From Nageia nagi (Eukaryota > Pinophyta): DNA of 64,000 nt. A program made the translations under genes and the position numbers. Of this stretch, positions 11,020 through 23,953 are shown one piece after another; positions within the stretch are counted from its first letter, which is position 1; each line of letters opens with the position of its first letter. The notes beneath the pieces are model-generated. The model was not told the DNA's origin, ran no database searches, and saw nothing but the letters and a program-made list of their open reading frames with translations. The stretch spans positions 49,848,001 to 49,912,000 of the forward strand of contig JBITNC010000001.1 of assembly GCA_050084985.1 (NCBI GenBank), in the 5' to 3' direction.

Positions 11020-12491
11020 ATGAAGATTCTATCTTGGAACATTAGGGGTTGCAATGCCTTGGAAGATAAAAATCATTCAAGGATATTTGGTATGATAAAA
11101 AAAAATAAACATGGTACTTATTTTAGAATATAAGGTAAAATAAAGTTGCATAATTGATATAAAAACAAGGATTTCGAAGGATGTTAAATTCCAATGGTAG
11201 GATTCTGAAAGAGCCTTTGGTGATTTAATGATTCTGTGGGACCCAAACACAATGAAACTTAGGAATTTTCTCTATCAAAATTGTTCTAATAGATATATTC
11301 ATACTTCAATTATAAATGTATAACACAATTTTGAATTTCTAATCACTAATATGTATGCTCCCAATGACTTAATGGAATTAAGGAAGGTATTTGATCTCCT
11401 AACTGGAGACATATTATTATTCCTTTGTATTCCATGGATCATCATGGGAGATTTTTACATGATTATTCACCCCTATGAAAAATTTGGAGGAGGGAAGGAG
11501 AAGGATAGTGCTATTATTGATGCTAACAATCTATTCAATTTGAATCTAATAGGAGAAGAATTCACATGGAACAACATGCGAGTGGAGGAAGACCTCATTC
11601 AAACCAAGCTTAACAAAGTAGTATGCTTCTCCTCCTAGCTAGATAAATTTCTTACTTATGCCTTGTTTGCACAAACTAAGACTACATTAGATCACATTCC
11701 CCTCCTATTGTAAGGCAACCCATACAAAAAAAGAGATCTCCCTTCAAGTTTGAAGCTATCTGGCTCACTCACCCATAACTAGAAGAAAAAGTGGAAGAAT
11801 GGTGGAACATTGAAGTAAAGGGGATAAAGGTATTGCAAGTTCATAAGAAAATAAGTATCATAAAAGAGATTTTAAAATTTTGGATCCAGAATAACTTCAA
11901 ACACATTGAGAAAGAGAAATAGAGATTAGAGGGGATTTGGATCTAATTGAAGCTATAATCCAAAGGGAAGGGTGATCATAGGAGATTGCAGCTAGGGAAA
12001 AATTCCTTAAATACCAATACAAACTCATTATCAAGAGGGATAAAGTCTTATGGAAGCATAAATCTAGAATTACATGGATCAAAGAGGGTGATCACAACAC
12101 AAAATTCTTCAATATTTCAATATTAATAATTAGATATTTTAATAAAATTAGCACTTTAGAGAGAGATTAAAAAACCTTAATTGAAGATGAAACTAAAATA
12201 AAAGACCTTGCAATGCCATTCTATAAAAATCTCCTTAAAAAGAATATGGAAGAAAATCAAACCATTACTAAAGAGCTGCTAGAAAATATCCCACCCCTTA
12301 TTAGTGATAATGATAATAAGAAACTATTAGCTCCTTTCACTGAAGATGAAATCACATCCATAATTTTTATGATGGAAAAAAATAAAGCCCCAAATTCTAA
12401 TGGGTTCTTGGCTTAATTATTCCATTAGTTTTGGAACATTGTAAGAGATTATATTATAAAAGTTTTTCAAGAATTCCAAAGACATAATACC
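11020..12491 (+). pseudogene. LINE ORF2, 5' part: AP-type endonuclease and linker
   Basis: ORF2 starts with an ATG at 11020 and reads MKILSWNIRGCNALEDKNHS, the usual opening of a plant LINE endonuclease. After frame shifts the domain continues at 11351..11638 with NMYAPND, WIIMGDF and GEEFTWNN, all characteristic of the exonuclease-endonuclease-phosphatase fold that nicks target DNA. The linker up to the reverse transcriptase follows, including AIWLTHP and AITKELLENIPPLI-like text. The gene is cut at 12491 by the 36-kb insertion and resumes at 48559. Stops and frame shifts show it is dead. Confidence 0.85.
12488..12491. repeat. probable target-site remnant, left of the gag-only Ty3 element
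   Basis: TACC ends the left LINE half, while TACTC starts the right half at 48559. Joining the halves through a single TACT copy keeps the LINE frame, so a 4-5 bp duplication with one change is likely. Confidence 0.5.
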
Positions 12492-13498
12492 TGTAAGCAC
12501 CTAAAAAATATATTTTATGTTGTTTATAGTATCATGTTGTCTCTCATCATCTTTTGTGGTCTTTAATCATCGTATTTTGTCATTTTTGGTCTATTGTCAT
12601 AATTGTTCCTTAGTGGAATGATTTTACAAGTCATTCAAATAATTTTTTAGTCATTTGAATGATCCTACTTATCATTGTTTAAATGGATTATAGTTCAAAA
12701 TATGTTTCCCTCCTTCACCAGTCCTACTCTTTGCATGTGCCCAAATGGAAGTGGCACATCGAAAGTGGACTCAATAGGACATATTAGCCAGTTAGCCACT
12801 CTGTCAACCACCTTTGACTTGGGGAGTCCTCCACATATCCTCCACATTCATTTTGGCCGACCAACTAAGCAAGTCTCCCTCCCATGGCAACTCAAGACCC
12901 TATCACTCTAACCAAGGAACTAATTAGAGAACTAGCTATCCAATGTTGAGAGCTTCCTTTTGTCACTCCAACCAACTATGTATTAGCCAATCACTCTCTA
13001 GACATGCAAACCTAATCCAAGTCTAGAGAAGCCATATCATAGCACACCAAAAAGCAAACATACACCCATGGGTCACCAAGGAGTAGAGCATTGTATCCTT
13101 CTATAAATAAGTATTTTCATGCATTTTGTGTGATATATAGTATATTTTTTAGGCTATATTCATGGTAGTTTAGCTTATTTTTACTACTTGATCATCATTT
13201 TAATCTTACATATGCATATCACATTGCACAATAGGTATTTCCTTACTTTCTTATGGCCATTTGATTATGGGATAAGGGATATACAATCTATCAAAAAGGT
13301 TTACACCTCTCTTGAGCACATTATAGGGTCTTAAAAGACTAGAGTGTTGAGATCCCTAATAACAATTATCTACTTGTAGGTCTTCTTATAGGAATAGATC
13401 ATCCATATTGTCCATCAAACACATCAATATCAAGAAATTTTTTAAATGTTGTAGAGTGGTATCCAAAAAGACTAAATGAGTGGTCTTGGATGCTCACA
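12492..13498 (+). repeat. 5' LTR of the gag-only Ty3 element
   Basis: Begins TGTAAGCACC and ends TGCTCACA, matching 47511..48558 with many small differences. The length difference (1007 against 1048) and the level of divergence suggest an old insertion. Confidence 0.9.
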
Positions 13499-13501
13499 AA
13501 A

Positions 13502-13519
13502 TGGTAATCAAAGTGGGAC
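13502..13519 (+). promoter_or_regulatory. candidate primer-binding site, degenerate
   Basis: tggtaatcaaagtgggac lies three bases inside the 5' LTR. It could be a decayed initiator tRNA-Met site (TGGTATCAGAGC type) with one inserted base. The assignment is weak. Confidence 0.4.
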
Positions 13520-13679
13520 AATCTACTGGTCCTTACACTCTAAAACATCAAAGAGGATTATTAAACACTTAACTCTTATTTTGGGTGTTTTAATCTCTGG
13601 ATATCTCCTATTTCAAAGGAATCCACTAACATTTGTCTAAACTTGCAAGGTACCTCTTTGGATGTGCATAGACTTAGAT

Positions 13680-14120
13680 ATGGAAACCTTAGATGTCATC
13701 CATTAAAATAGATCAGATCATTCCATAGATAATGATTTTGATTGCAAATCATTACATAAGCAAATGATTTTTCCCAAATCATCACATAGATAGATAATTT
13801 TCTAGCAACCATTATCTAATACTATATTGATTAGATTGTCACATACTTGAATGATTCACCAAATTGTTGTATACATAGATGATTTGCCTACAACCACTAT
13901 ATAATATTATCTTCATCAAATCATTGCATAGATAGATGATTTGTTTGCAACCATTATATAACATTATCTTCATCAAATCATCACATAGTCAAATGATTCA
14001 TCAGATCGTCACATAGGAGAATGATTCTACCTACACCTTGGTCCAAAAATATCTTATTCATATCATTGTACATATGAATGATTGCGTTAGATTGTTTGAA
14101 TGATTTATCATAATCATTCT
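13680..14120. repeat. imperfect tandem repeats around aatcattacatag / gatgattt
   Basis: Irregular repeats of roughly 50-90 bp. Each contains a variant of 'caaatcatcacatagatagatgattt' split by variable spacers and by 'caaccattatataacattat'. Similar repetitive leaders are common in gag-only elements. No coding sense. Confidence 0.6.
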
Positions 14121-15340
14121 TCTAATGAACTATTTTGACTGTAACATATTTTGACTACTATTTTCATGTTTTTGCATGTAGATTAAGTCTATACTAGATG
14201 TAGCATTCCACTATCATTCATTTGTAAATTTGAAGTGTCTGTTGCACAAGACTCATATGCACACCCTTATCATAGTGTTTTTTAGTATTTTTTGAGCATT
14301 TTAATTTTTTATTCTCTAGTGAATTATGGTTGTTCAAATGACTATTGATCATTTGAATGACTCACATAGTCATTACTATAAAGGATGATTTGGATATAGA
14401 GCTTTATAACCTTCATTTAGAGCATCAAACCTAGAGTGGGAACTAATGTTCATGGGTAGGTCAACTTTTGAATTCCTTTTAGCATCTTTTCAATATAGTT
14501 TGAGTGCTTTTTGCATCTAGGATTTCCCTCTCTTTCTAGTCAAAATTTGCATTGCATCTTAGGGGGGATTGGTGCATTACACGTTATCTAGTGTTTAAAA
14601 TAAATATCTTAAAAAGGGATTTTCTTCAATTTTGGGGCTTGATTTTTTTATTATTTTGTGCATCAAAATATATTACTATCTCTTGCATTATCTTTATTTC
14701 AAAAACAACACACAAAAATAAGAACATTTATTGCTTTAACATCCTTGGGTGGGAGTGTTTTTATTTTTGAAATCATGTTTCTATTTTTGAAAAGAAACAA
14801 AAAAAAAAAAAAGCAAATCTTCAAGTGATTAATTGCATCTTGCATGCATTTAGTTGCACATCATATTTGCTTCATCGCATTTGCATTATAGTCCATCACA
14901 AACCTAGGGAGTGCCTAGGGCACGTGGACTTCATCACCATGGCCTAACCCATACTTGGATTTAGTCACCAAGATGGGATCCCCCCTCTATTGGTGAGTAG
15001 TCAATAGAGGTACCTGAGACACCCTTGCAAAATGATTCACACCCCTAGAGATTGAGCCTTTAGCCAAAAACACTTGACTAGAATCATCTCTAGGAAAACT
15101 AACAAGAGTCAAGAATTTACAAGTGCATTAAAAATTTACTTTGCTAAAAAAATAAAAATTCCAATTGAACAATAAGAAACTAAATGAGATAAAAACCATT
15201 ACTTCTTCATTTAAACATATTTGAAGTGATCATGTAGAATGTTTATGCATTAGTATTGCATTGCATCTTCAAAAAATCAAAAATTAAAAAAATCAAAATC
15301 AAATTTATTTAAGGCTTGGTGTTTATTTTCTTATCATTCT

Positions 15341-17260
15341 TTGGCACATTTGGGAAACTTTTATTTAGCAACCATGTTGTTTGTTTCTTTTTTTTCTTGG
15401 TACCTTCATAGAGAACCTTGCATGAGCTTAATGAACACCCCTAAGTCTAATAAATCTAAACAAGAACAAAGTCAAACACTAAGTCTAGATCATGAGTCAC
15501 CAAGTCAACCTCATTATTCTAGTCCATTCAATCATCCCTCTTCTCATGTCTCTATTCTTCCTTGTTATTCTAGTCCTTGTTTTCATCCTTGTCATTCTTT
15601 ATCTAATCAACCCACTATACCTTTTGAATCACAATTGGCTAGTGAAATCAAGTCAAGTCATGTGTTGCAAGGTATTTATTTATCAATCAAGGATTAATTC
15701 CTTGATGAGCCTATTATTTGAGAAGCTTTGTTTAAGATCTTTGAACAATTCATGGTCCAAATTCAAGTTAGTCAAAGCATCCTTTCTTCATATTTTTCTC
15801 CTTGACATGTTCTTTATTTTCATGAGTCTTCATGTCATAGTTATCCTTCTTTTTTTTTAGCACTTCATCATTTGCTACATCAAGTCAAGGTAATTCAAGT
15901 CCTCAAGTTCAATAAACTAGGTCTCTTATTCCATCAATGCCTCATATCATGCAATCTAAGTCTTTAGTTAGCCCTCATGACTTAGGGCTTAACCATTGTC
16001 TCCCTTTCTTAAGGGATACACAACCAAGTCCAAGTCAAGTATGAGGAAACTTTCAACAAGTGGCCTCCCAATGTTGTTAAAGAAGGAGTGTTTCTCCTTC
16101 TTTCATCATGCATTAATCATCAAGTCAAATTCAAGGACACACTCATCAAATGGTTCAAAAACAAAGGTAATTTGTTCCCAATGCAACATATAATCAACCA
16201 TTGGGATATAACATATGAAAATCTTATCAACATCAAGAGCAACATTCAACTTCATATGAGGATATCTTAAAGAGATTGGACAAAATTGAATAAGAAATCA
16301 ATGATCAAGGTAAGTCAAATATAACATATCAATTAATTTGTCATGAGCCAATTCATCCATCAATCCTCATCAAGATCTATCCTTACAACATGAAAGCACT
16401 AAAAATAGATAAATTTATAGGGAAAAAGGATTCTTGAGAACATCTCATGCAATTAAAATATTATTTTTACAACTTTACCAATGATGATATTCTCATGTTA
16501 AGAGTTTTCCCTATGAAATTGGGAGGTCAAGTATTGAATTGGTATAACTTACCACAACATAGCATCTTCTCCTTCGAATAATTGGTCGATTAATTCTTAA
16601 ACAATTTTACCATCAATTTAAGGATAAGATCATAAATAACATACTATTTATACATAACTCAACATAATTATGAGTCAATCAAAGATTATGTGGCTATATG
16701 GAGAGCAATTGAAATATACTTGCCATATTCCTTGCCACATGATGAGCTAATCAAAATCTTTAGCAACAGTTGTCATAAAGAAATATCCTCTATCTTAAAA
16801 ATTAAACAACATAAATCTTTTAAGGATGTTTTATCAAAATAAAATCATATTGAATATGTTAAGATTGAATTGGATAAAATCAAATTACAAGATAAAAATC
16901 ATGATCAAGATTAATAACATAAAGATAATCATCAAACATATCATGATCAATCAACAAGTCAACTATCATATGAAGTCAATCAAATAATATTAACTCATCA
17001 ACCTATGTTATGATCAAACAATCCAAGGATAAGAATATATTTTACTTCTTTGGGAGACTCTTTATTGGAGATCTTACCGATGTTATTACAAGCAAATCTT
17101 TTGACGTTACCCCTAATTAAGCAAAGTCAAGAAGCATCATCAAGACCTTGGTACAAATAAAATGCATTCTATGACTATCATAGGTAATGTGGATATGAAT
17201 CCAATCAATGCATGCAATTGAAGCATGAGATTCAACATCTTATCAATTATGGGCTAATAT
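15341..17260 (+). pseudogene. decayed Tat-like gag of the 36-kb element
   Basis: A low-complexity N-terminal part is open at 15341..15697. A capsid region follows at about 16380..16860. Its translation contains FPMKLGGQVLNWYN, then HSIFSFE, then RAIEIYLPYSLPHDELIK. These line up with the nested Tat-like gag (FPMTLAGQALDWYN, HSLYTFE, RAILTSMPYTIPQEELVK). A later patch near 17150 ends in YDYHR followed by CGYESNQC, the place of the zinc knuckle. Stops are frequent. The gag packages element RNA; with no pol, it would need enzymes from a related element. Confidence 0.75.
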
Positions 17261-17449
17261 AAACATAATCACCAATCACATCATCTAATCAATCTTCAAA
17301 AATAATTAACAAATAACTTACCTAAATCATAATCAAAGAACCAAGCATCATAATCAAGTTTATAATCACATTTATTGGTCTAGTGATTAAACATGTGTCC
17401 ATATTTGATAGTCATCATCTTTTTTCTTTGGTCAAGTTAAGCATGTTTA

Positions 17450-17875
17450 TCATTTATCATTATCATATTCTTTTTTATGCAAGATTCATTTGCATGCATA
17501 TATTTGGTAGGTCTATAAACCTACAATCATTTTTCCTTCAATTGTTGGGATAAATTAGAAGTCATTATCTTTATCATTTTAGCATTATCTTTTGTACAAG
17601 TATCATATGCCTACATTCTATGAATATGCTTGATAGGTCCATTAGACTACAATCACAACAGCCCCTTAGCATGGTCTTCTCGTGTGTTGTGCATCCTTGA
17701 TACACCATCACCTTATCATATTTTACTTTTCTTTATCATCTTGTATTTTGTTTTTCTTCTTTGTATTATGTGTCAAACTTTTCTATGTGTCAAACTTTTC
17801 TTTGTTTTTCTTTTATATCATTTGGTCATGTGTCAACCCTTGTATCATTATGTTATTTCTATCTTATCATCATTT
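17450..17875. other. noncoding internal DNA of the gag-only element
   Basis: T- and C-rich sequence with short repeats such as cttatcatcatttt. The open frames here are low-complexity hydrophobic runs with no domain. It continues on the other side of the copia insertion at 43898. Confidence 0.5.
17871..17875. repeat. target-site duplication (left) of the copia element
   Basis: CATTT here pairs with CATCT at 43898..43902, one mismatch in five. Confidence 0.6.
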
Positions 17876-18373
17876 TGAGAGAATTAAACTATAACATAAA
17901 TAATCCTAAACTACCAAGATTACATGAATGCTCTCAATTCACATCTAACTATCACACAAAGCAATCTCATAAAGATAACATAAGATGTAAGTGGTTCCTC
18001 TAACAAGAAGTACATTCACTAACTAGATCTCTCTTTTTAACAAATATGAATTCTTACAATCCTCCTACTCTTTTCTCCTAACCACTATCCTATATCATAA
18101 ATTTACTCCACAATTGGTATGTAATCACAAAGAGGGATCCTTCTATTTATATGCCAAAATCCCTCTTTGGATCATATTTTTATCCAATGTACAAAATCAT
18201 GACATGCACATCCTTTTGCCCAAGGGGCATGCTCATGACATGGAGTGTAGGAAAAGTTACATTATCATATTCACTTAAATACTTAAGATATCAAATGATA
18301 CCCTTAAGTATTAGTGAACTTAAATAGAATATTATTATAAAACTTTTACAATAATGCATTATACATTCCAACA
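17876..18373 (-). repeat. 3' LTR of the copia element
   Basis: Read on the plus strand it starts TGAGAGAATTAAAC and ends CATTCCAACA. It pairs with 43400..43897 at equal length with scattered substitutions. On the element's strand it begins TGTTGGAATG, a common plant copia LTR start. Confidence 0.93.
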
Positions 18374-18387
18374 CTCCCCCTTAATGC
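18374..18387 (-). other. polypurine tract of the copia element
   Basis: On the minus strand gcattaagggggag directly precedes the TGTTGG start of the 3' LTR. Confidence 0.85.
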
Positions 18388-18799
18388 AATATTGGGATAG
18401 AGCGAATAAGAAATAACAAAGAGAGAAAGTAAGAGAGTTCTCCTCCAAATAGATACAATGGAGATGAGAAATTTTTATATATTTGTGAAGTAATAAAGAT
18501 CTAGTTTGATACTCACTACTTTTTCAAATACAATCATTAACCACAATTGATGGAAGTCATGAAGAGTCTCTAAGAGCTTGCATACTTGAGGTAAGTAACC
18601 TACAATCTCAAAGGGACTTGCAAGTTATAAGTAGCTCAAATAATAAGATTAATTAGATGTAACATATTCATCTCATCAATGAATAACATAAATACCATCA
18701 TGAACTTATCAATGGTACACTACAAATCATCACAAAGATGCCATGCCAAAAACTTATAGTCACCTACTGTATATAAAATATGTGTTGATTATCATTACA

Positions 18800-19010
18800 A
18801 AATAGAGCATGCATATACAAGTTCCTCACATATGGATAACTGAATAGTGCAAAAAGACATATAAGAGTTCCTCACACATGGATAACTGAATAATGCTAGA
18901 TTGACCAAAATAGAGAATGCACATACAAGTTCCTCACATATGGATAATTGAATAGTTCCAAGAGACACATAAGATTTATTCATATATGGATAACTGAATA
19001 GTGCTAGATT
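18800..19010. repeat. imperfect repeats in the copia 3' untranslated region
   Basis: Units built on 'gttcctcacatatggataac' recur four times in two compound units of about 107 bp. This lies between the RNase H gene and the 3' LTR and has no coding domain. Confidence 0.7.
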
Positions 19011-19149
19011 GGATAATATTTTGGCTTTTAAAATTTTGTATAACAAGTTTCTCACACAAAGTAAACTTACTACAAAGGTGTACAACAAAATCAACACTAT
19101 ATAGCATAAAATCCTCCTAGAGGTGAAGTTATCATCACAAACATGAATT

Positions 19150-21081
19150 CAACACAAGAATTCAAATTTCACTCCTCCTTGAGGGAAACTTCATTAACCC
19201 AATAGCTTCATAAAGCTTGCATAATTAAGCTTCTAAGAGGGGCTTGGTGAATAAATCAATGGAGTTCAAGGTGGATGGACAATACTCTAGGTGTATGGTG
19301 CCATCAAGAACCTTCTCCTTGATAAAATAGGCATGGATTATCACATGTTTTGTTCTCTAATGGAACATAATATTCTTAGTCAAAAAAATAGCTGATTGAT
19401 TATTTGAAGAGATCAAGGATGAGTTATCTTACTCATACCTAATTTTTTCATAATATGCCTTAGCCAAATGGCTTTCTAGGTTGCAATAGACATGGAATGG
19501 TATTCAACTTTTATGATGGAAAGAGAAATAATAGGCTACTTTTTAGAAGCCCAAGAGATAGCACCTAAACCAATGCTAAATACATACACAAAGGTTGATT
19601 TCCTATCATCTCTATCTCCCCCATAGTTATAATCTAAGAATCTAGAGAGAACAAATGAGGGCAACTTAGAATACTTGAGAGTAAGATCCTTAGTCCTTGC
19701 AACATACCTCAAGATTTGGTTAATAGCATTGAGGTTCTCAACATATGGTTTCTACATGAATCATCTCATTAGATTCATTGCAAAGGTAATATCTAACCTA
19801 GATATATTCAAATACAAAAGACTACCAATTAATTACCTATAAGATGTAGCATCAGCTAACTGAGAGTTGGAGCTCAAAGAAATAGTGATTCTAGAAGAGA
19901 TTGAGATCATAACATATCTACACTCTTCCATTCCAAACTTTTGCAAGATGTCTAATATATACTTATATTGACTAAGGTAAGTACAATCCTTATGTTGATA
20001 CACTTGCATTTCAAGATAGTAGTGCAAGATACCAAGATCAATCATTTCAAATATTACCTTAAGTTTGGATATGCACTCTTGAATGATTTCATCATTATTC
20101 CTAGTTATTAGAAGATCATCTACATAAAGGAGAATCAATATCATGTCTTTCCCTTGATTTAGCACATATAGATCAAAGTTATAAAGACACTTGGAGAAAC
20201 CAATGTTTGCAAAGTACCCTAAAATCTTTTTGTACCAGGCTCATGGTGCTTACTTAAGTCCATATAATTACTTCTTTAGCTTACACACAAAGGACTTTTT
20301 ACCTTCCATAATAAAACCTTTTGGTTGATTCATGAAAATTTCCACATCTAAGTCACCATTGAAAAATGCACTCATGACATCAAGTTGAAAAAAATTTCAT
20401 TCTTGAGCTACAAAAAAGGAAGGATAACTCTCATAGTAGGTAACTTTTCCATGGGAGCAAAGGTTTCCTCATAATCTACATTGTATTTCTGAGCAAAACC
20501 TTTAGCTACTAACCTTACCTTGTATTTTTCAATATCTCCAATTGAATTAAATTTGATCTTGTAGATTCACTTATTACTAATCACATTCTTCTCATTGGGA
20601 TAAGGAACCAAGTCCTAAGTTTTATTTTTCATAAGTACCTCATACTCGACTTTCATGGCTTCCATTTAGCATTCATGCTTTGAAGCTTATTTTAAGGTTA
20701 AGGGATCATGCTTGTTGTCAATCTTGGTAAATAAGGATTTCTTCAAGGTCATGCTCCTTGTTACCCTTTGAGTTAGAGAGTTTTGTTCCTAAGGTAACTT
20801 GTCTACATCAATATCTAACCATATGTGCAACTAAAGAGTCCTCTAGATCATCAACATCCTCATTACAAGTAGATTCATTAGAAAGTTCATTGAACTTTAC
20901 ATCCCATGAAATGAACACTACTTTATAAGATGGAGAGTAGAGCTTATATTCTCTATGCTAACTATCATAACCTATAAAGATGCATTTTTTAGCTCTTTTA
21001 TCTAACTTTTCCTTTTTTTCAAAAATAATGTAGGATAAAGCTTCACAACCAAACACCCTAAGGTGAGAAATGTTAGGTTTT
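19150..21081 (-). pseudogene. copia pol, 3' part: integrase C-terminus, RT and RNase H
   Basis: Read on the minus strand from 21086 with frame changes, the text resumes the interrupted integrase with HLRVFGCEAL and KKCIFIGYDS. The reverse transcriptase follows, with KVRLVAKGFAQKYNVDYEET near 20500 and the catalytic ILLYVDDLLI near 20120. The open block 19833..20165 carries this YVDD motif. RNase H text then follows around 19200..19640 (WASKK, IKVEYHSMSIAT, FIKEKVLDG), ending near 19150. RT and RNase H would copy the RNA into DNA in the particle. Numerous stops and frame shifts make it nonfunctional. Confidence 0.85.
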
Positions 21082-21086
21082 CTTCC
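21082..21086. repeat. target-site duplication (left) of the Tat-like element
   Basis: CTTCC is repeated exactly at 39036..39040, and joining the copia gene through one copy restores integrase reading. Confidence 0.95.
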
Positions 21087-22029
21087 TGTGTACATCAAAT
21101 TATGCACCTAAAATGCAATTTAGACAGATAAATCATTCAACATAACTATCATGAACATACTCGACAATACACATCAATAATAATAACGATACTATATTCT
21201 AAAGTATTTGAATACAAAAAAGCAAGCTTTTATTGATATATTGTAATCAGTATTAGCAGCGATTGCTACGAATCGATAACAATCAATGTGGGTGGATGGA
21301 CAACGATCCGTCTTTATTATCTATCTGGTGAATCGTCGTCAACTAATCTTTGAGTCGTCGCCAATCAGCTCTGTATGCATGGAATAATCTTCACAAAATT
21401 TTGAAGTGTTTTTGTCGATTCCTTGTTGTTCTCTTTTACGTTTACTTCCGTCGTCCCCTTTCTGTATTGACCCTGCACACAGAAAACGAACAAAGCATCA
21501 AAAGCATACCTGTCCATACATATTAATCAGCAAATGAATAACATAATATGGAAATATAATTGTTATGATATTTGCTATTAATCAAGCTTACAACCTTTTG
21601 TTGATAATCTCCTAATTTGATTTCAACAGAGCTTCGCTAGATTAAAAATTGGGGTCCCCCGCGTTCTCATACAGAGCTTGTATTTATAAGCTCAATAGGT
21701 TGTTATTAGTTTGTTTATCATCCCAAGATTTCAGGTAACCTCCCGACCTAAATTTGAATATGGTATTATCTCCGATCTGCATTCATGATTTCAAATTGGA
21801 CGTACTCGGCTATTTTGGACTTAAATTTGTTTATTGTTTAACTGTTCAAGGATCGACACCGAGTTTTTAGTGATTATATATTAACATTAGAATGGTCGTT
21901 CTATTATCATTTTTTAATGATAAGAGACGGAAAAAACACCTATTTCATATATGTTTGAAATATAATAAATTCTTTATTGAAACCCCAGGTACTTTACCTG
22001 CACTCATGAGTTCAAAACAAGCCGGAGTC

Positions 22030-22235
22030 AATAGTAAAAGTGTTTCGGAATAAAAACGTTCCGGAATGAAAGTGTTCTGGAAGTGAGTATTCCGGAACTA
22101 AGTGTTCTGGAAGTGAGTGTTCCAGAAATAAGTGTTCCAGAAGTGAGTGTTCCGGAAGTAAGTGTTCAAGAAATGAGTGTTCCGAAAATAAGTATTCCGG
22201 AAATAGCATATTCCGGAAATAGCACATTCCGGAAG
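22030..22235. repeat. short-period TTCCGGAA array in the 3' LTR
   Basis: About thirteen units of roughly 13-18 bp of the form gtgttccggaagtga follow one another, each centred on the palindrome TTCCGGAA or a decayed version (TTCTGGAA, TTTCGGAA, TTCCAGAA). The matching array in the 5' LTR is at about 37876..38080. Confidence 0.92.
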
Positions 22236-22254
22236 TAAATTAAAAGCTTAATTG

Positions 22255-23150
22255 TGGAAAAGTCTGGGTTCCGGAGATGATGAGGTCATCAGGGAGTAAC
22301 CAAGTATCTGGAGCCAGTATAACATTTCGGAATTCTGACGATGACGTCACGGGGGGAAACAAAGTTCATAGTTTTAACTGAACCCGGATCCCGGAAGATG
22401 ATGAGGTCATCAGGGAGTGATTAAATATCCGGAACCAGTATAACATTCCGAAATTAAGAAGATGACGTCACGGGGAGAACGATATTCACAGTTTAAGTGA
22501 AAACCGGGTCCCGAAAGTGATGACATCATCTAGGAGTGATTGAAGATCTGGAACCAGTATAACATTCCGGAATTAGATGATAGAGCTTAATTGTAGAAAA
22601 GCCCGAGTCCTAGGAGTGATGACATCATCCGGGAGTGATCAAAGATCCGGAACCAGTATAACATTCCGGAATTCTGATGATGATGTCACGGGGGGAAACA
22701 AAGTTCACAGTTTTAACTGAACCCGGATCCTGGAAGATGATGAGGTCATCAAGGAGTGACCAAATATCCGAAACCTAGTATAACATTCCGGAATTAAGAA
22801 GATGACGTCATGGGGAGAACGATATTCATAATTTAAGTGAAAACTGGGTCCCGGAAGTGATGACATCATTAGGGAGTGACCAAATATCCGGAGCCAGTAT
22901 AACATTCTAGAATTAAGAAGATGACGTCACGGGGAGAACGATATTCACAGTTTAAGTGAAAACTGGGTCCCGGAAGTGATAACATCATCCAGGAGTTGAT
23001 CGAAGATCCGGAACCAGTATAACATTCCGGAACTAAATGATAGAGAGCTTAATTGTAGAAAAGCCCGAGTCCCAGAAGTGATGATGTCATCCGGGAGTAA
23101 TCAAAGATCTGGAACCAGTATAACATTCTGGAATTAAGAAGATGAGCTTA
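22255..23150. repeat. ~120-bp repeats with TGACGTCA boxes in the 3' LTR
   Basis: Units combine 'accagtataacattccggaa', a block with TGACGTCA or near-palindromes such as TGACATCATC, and a gggtcccggaag block. TGACGTCA is exact at 22342, 22463, 22803 and 22922. In the 5' LTR it is exact at 38303, 38643 and 38762. TGACGTCA is a known binding sequence for bZIP factors, so this could be the enhancer of the element; that role is inferred. Confidence 0.85.
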
Positions 23151-23196
23151 AAGGCCCGCACTGACCTAGTAATAGTGTTTATTTTTAGTGTCTACA

Positions 23197-23212
23197 TTTT
23201 GCCCCTTTTTTG
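23197..23212 (-). other. polypurine tract of the Tat-like element
   Basis: On the minus strand aaaaaaggggcaaaa directly precedes the TGTAGACACT start of the 3' LTR. Confidence 0.88.
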
Positions 23213-23953
23213 AATTATCAACTAAAGGTAGAGTTGATAATTTAAAAAATATAATGAGAAGCTTTACTGTTTGACAAAGTTGATAACTTCAGAAGTGACT
23301 ATTTTCGGTATGATGACATATCGAGCTTGTGTGACAGTTGCATGACATTTCTGTTATGTCATTTTGCATGTCTAAGCGCATCTATACCGTATAAGTTTTC
23401 TTTAATATATGAATTGTAATAGTATTGTCTTTTACCCCAATAACGAGGTTTCAAGATGATCTCTCACATCCTGCGATTGTTTTGATATTTGAGCTCAAAC
23501 TTGGTTTGATCTGTTTTTCGTGTTTGACTTAATCAAGGATCGTTGACAATTTTTTATAACTGTTAACGACTGTAAAGTGATCATCGTGGATTTATATAGT
23601 AAAAATACTACATTAATAATAGTATATTTTGCTATGAATATCTTAATTACTTGTGTTTAGACTTGTTTTAATAGCGATTTTAATCATTTTCCCTAGTAAG
23701 TTTACTCAATACTGGTCCTTCATGTGCCGATGTATTTGGCAGTCATGTGACGTTGGAGTATTCTTCTAGGCGAAAAATAATATGATTTATAATGTGTTCA
23801 CTTAGTGAACGAAGATTTTAATATTTCGTCTAAGCACAGATAAATCTTAAGATATTTAAAGAAAATATACTTTATTTTATATATTTCCAAATAGTATAAA
23901 TCACCAATGATTACTTAGGAATCATTGCCAATTAACAATCATTATCCATTTGA
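23213..23953. other. 3' noncoding region of the Tat-like element
   Basis: Between the polypurine tract and the plus-strand open frame I see no gene or clear repeat. The sequence is somewhat less AT-rich than the flanks and contains no recognisable domain on either strand. Confidence 0.5.

Larger units (their letters stand above)
21087..23196 (-). repeat. 3' LTR of the Tat-like element
   Basis: On the plus strand it starts TGTGTACATC and ends GTGTCTACA, so on the element's strand it begins TGTAGACACT. It pairs with 36926..39035 at the same 2110-bp length. Differences are mostly C/T and G/A changes within CCGG or CG contexts. The U3 half (22030..23150) holds a dense palindromic repeat array. 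Confidence 0.97.

Noticed and set aside
22012-22227. Minus-strand frame rich in LPEHSLLEH repeats in the LTR (also 37852..38067)
   Set aside because: This is a translation of the TTCCGGAA tandem array, not a gene.
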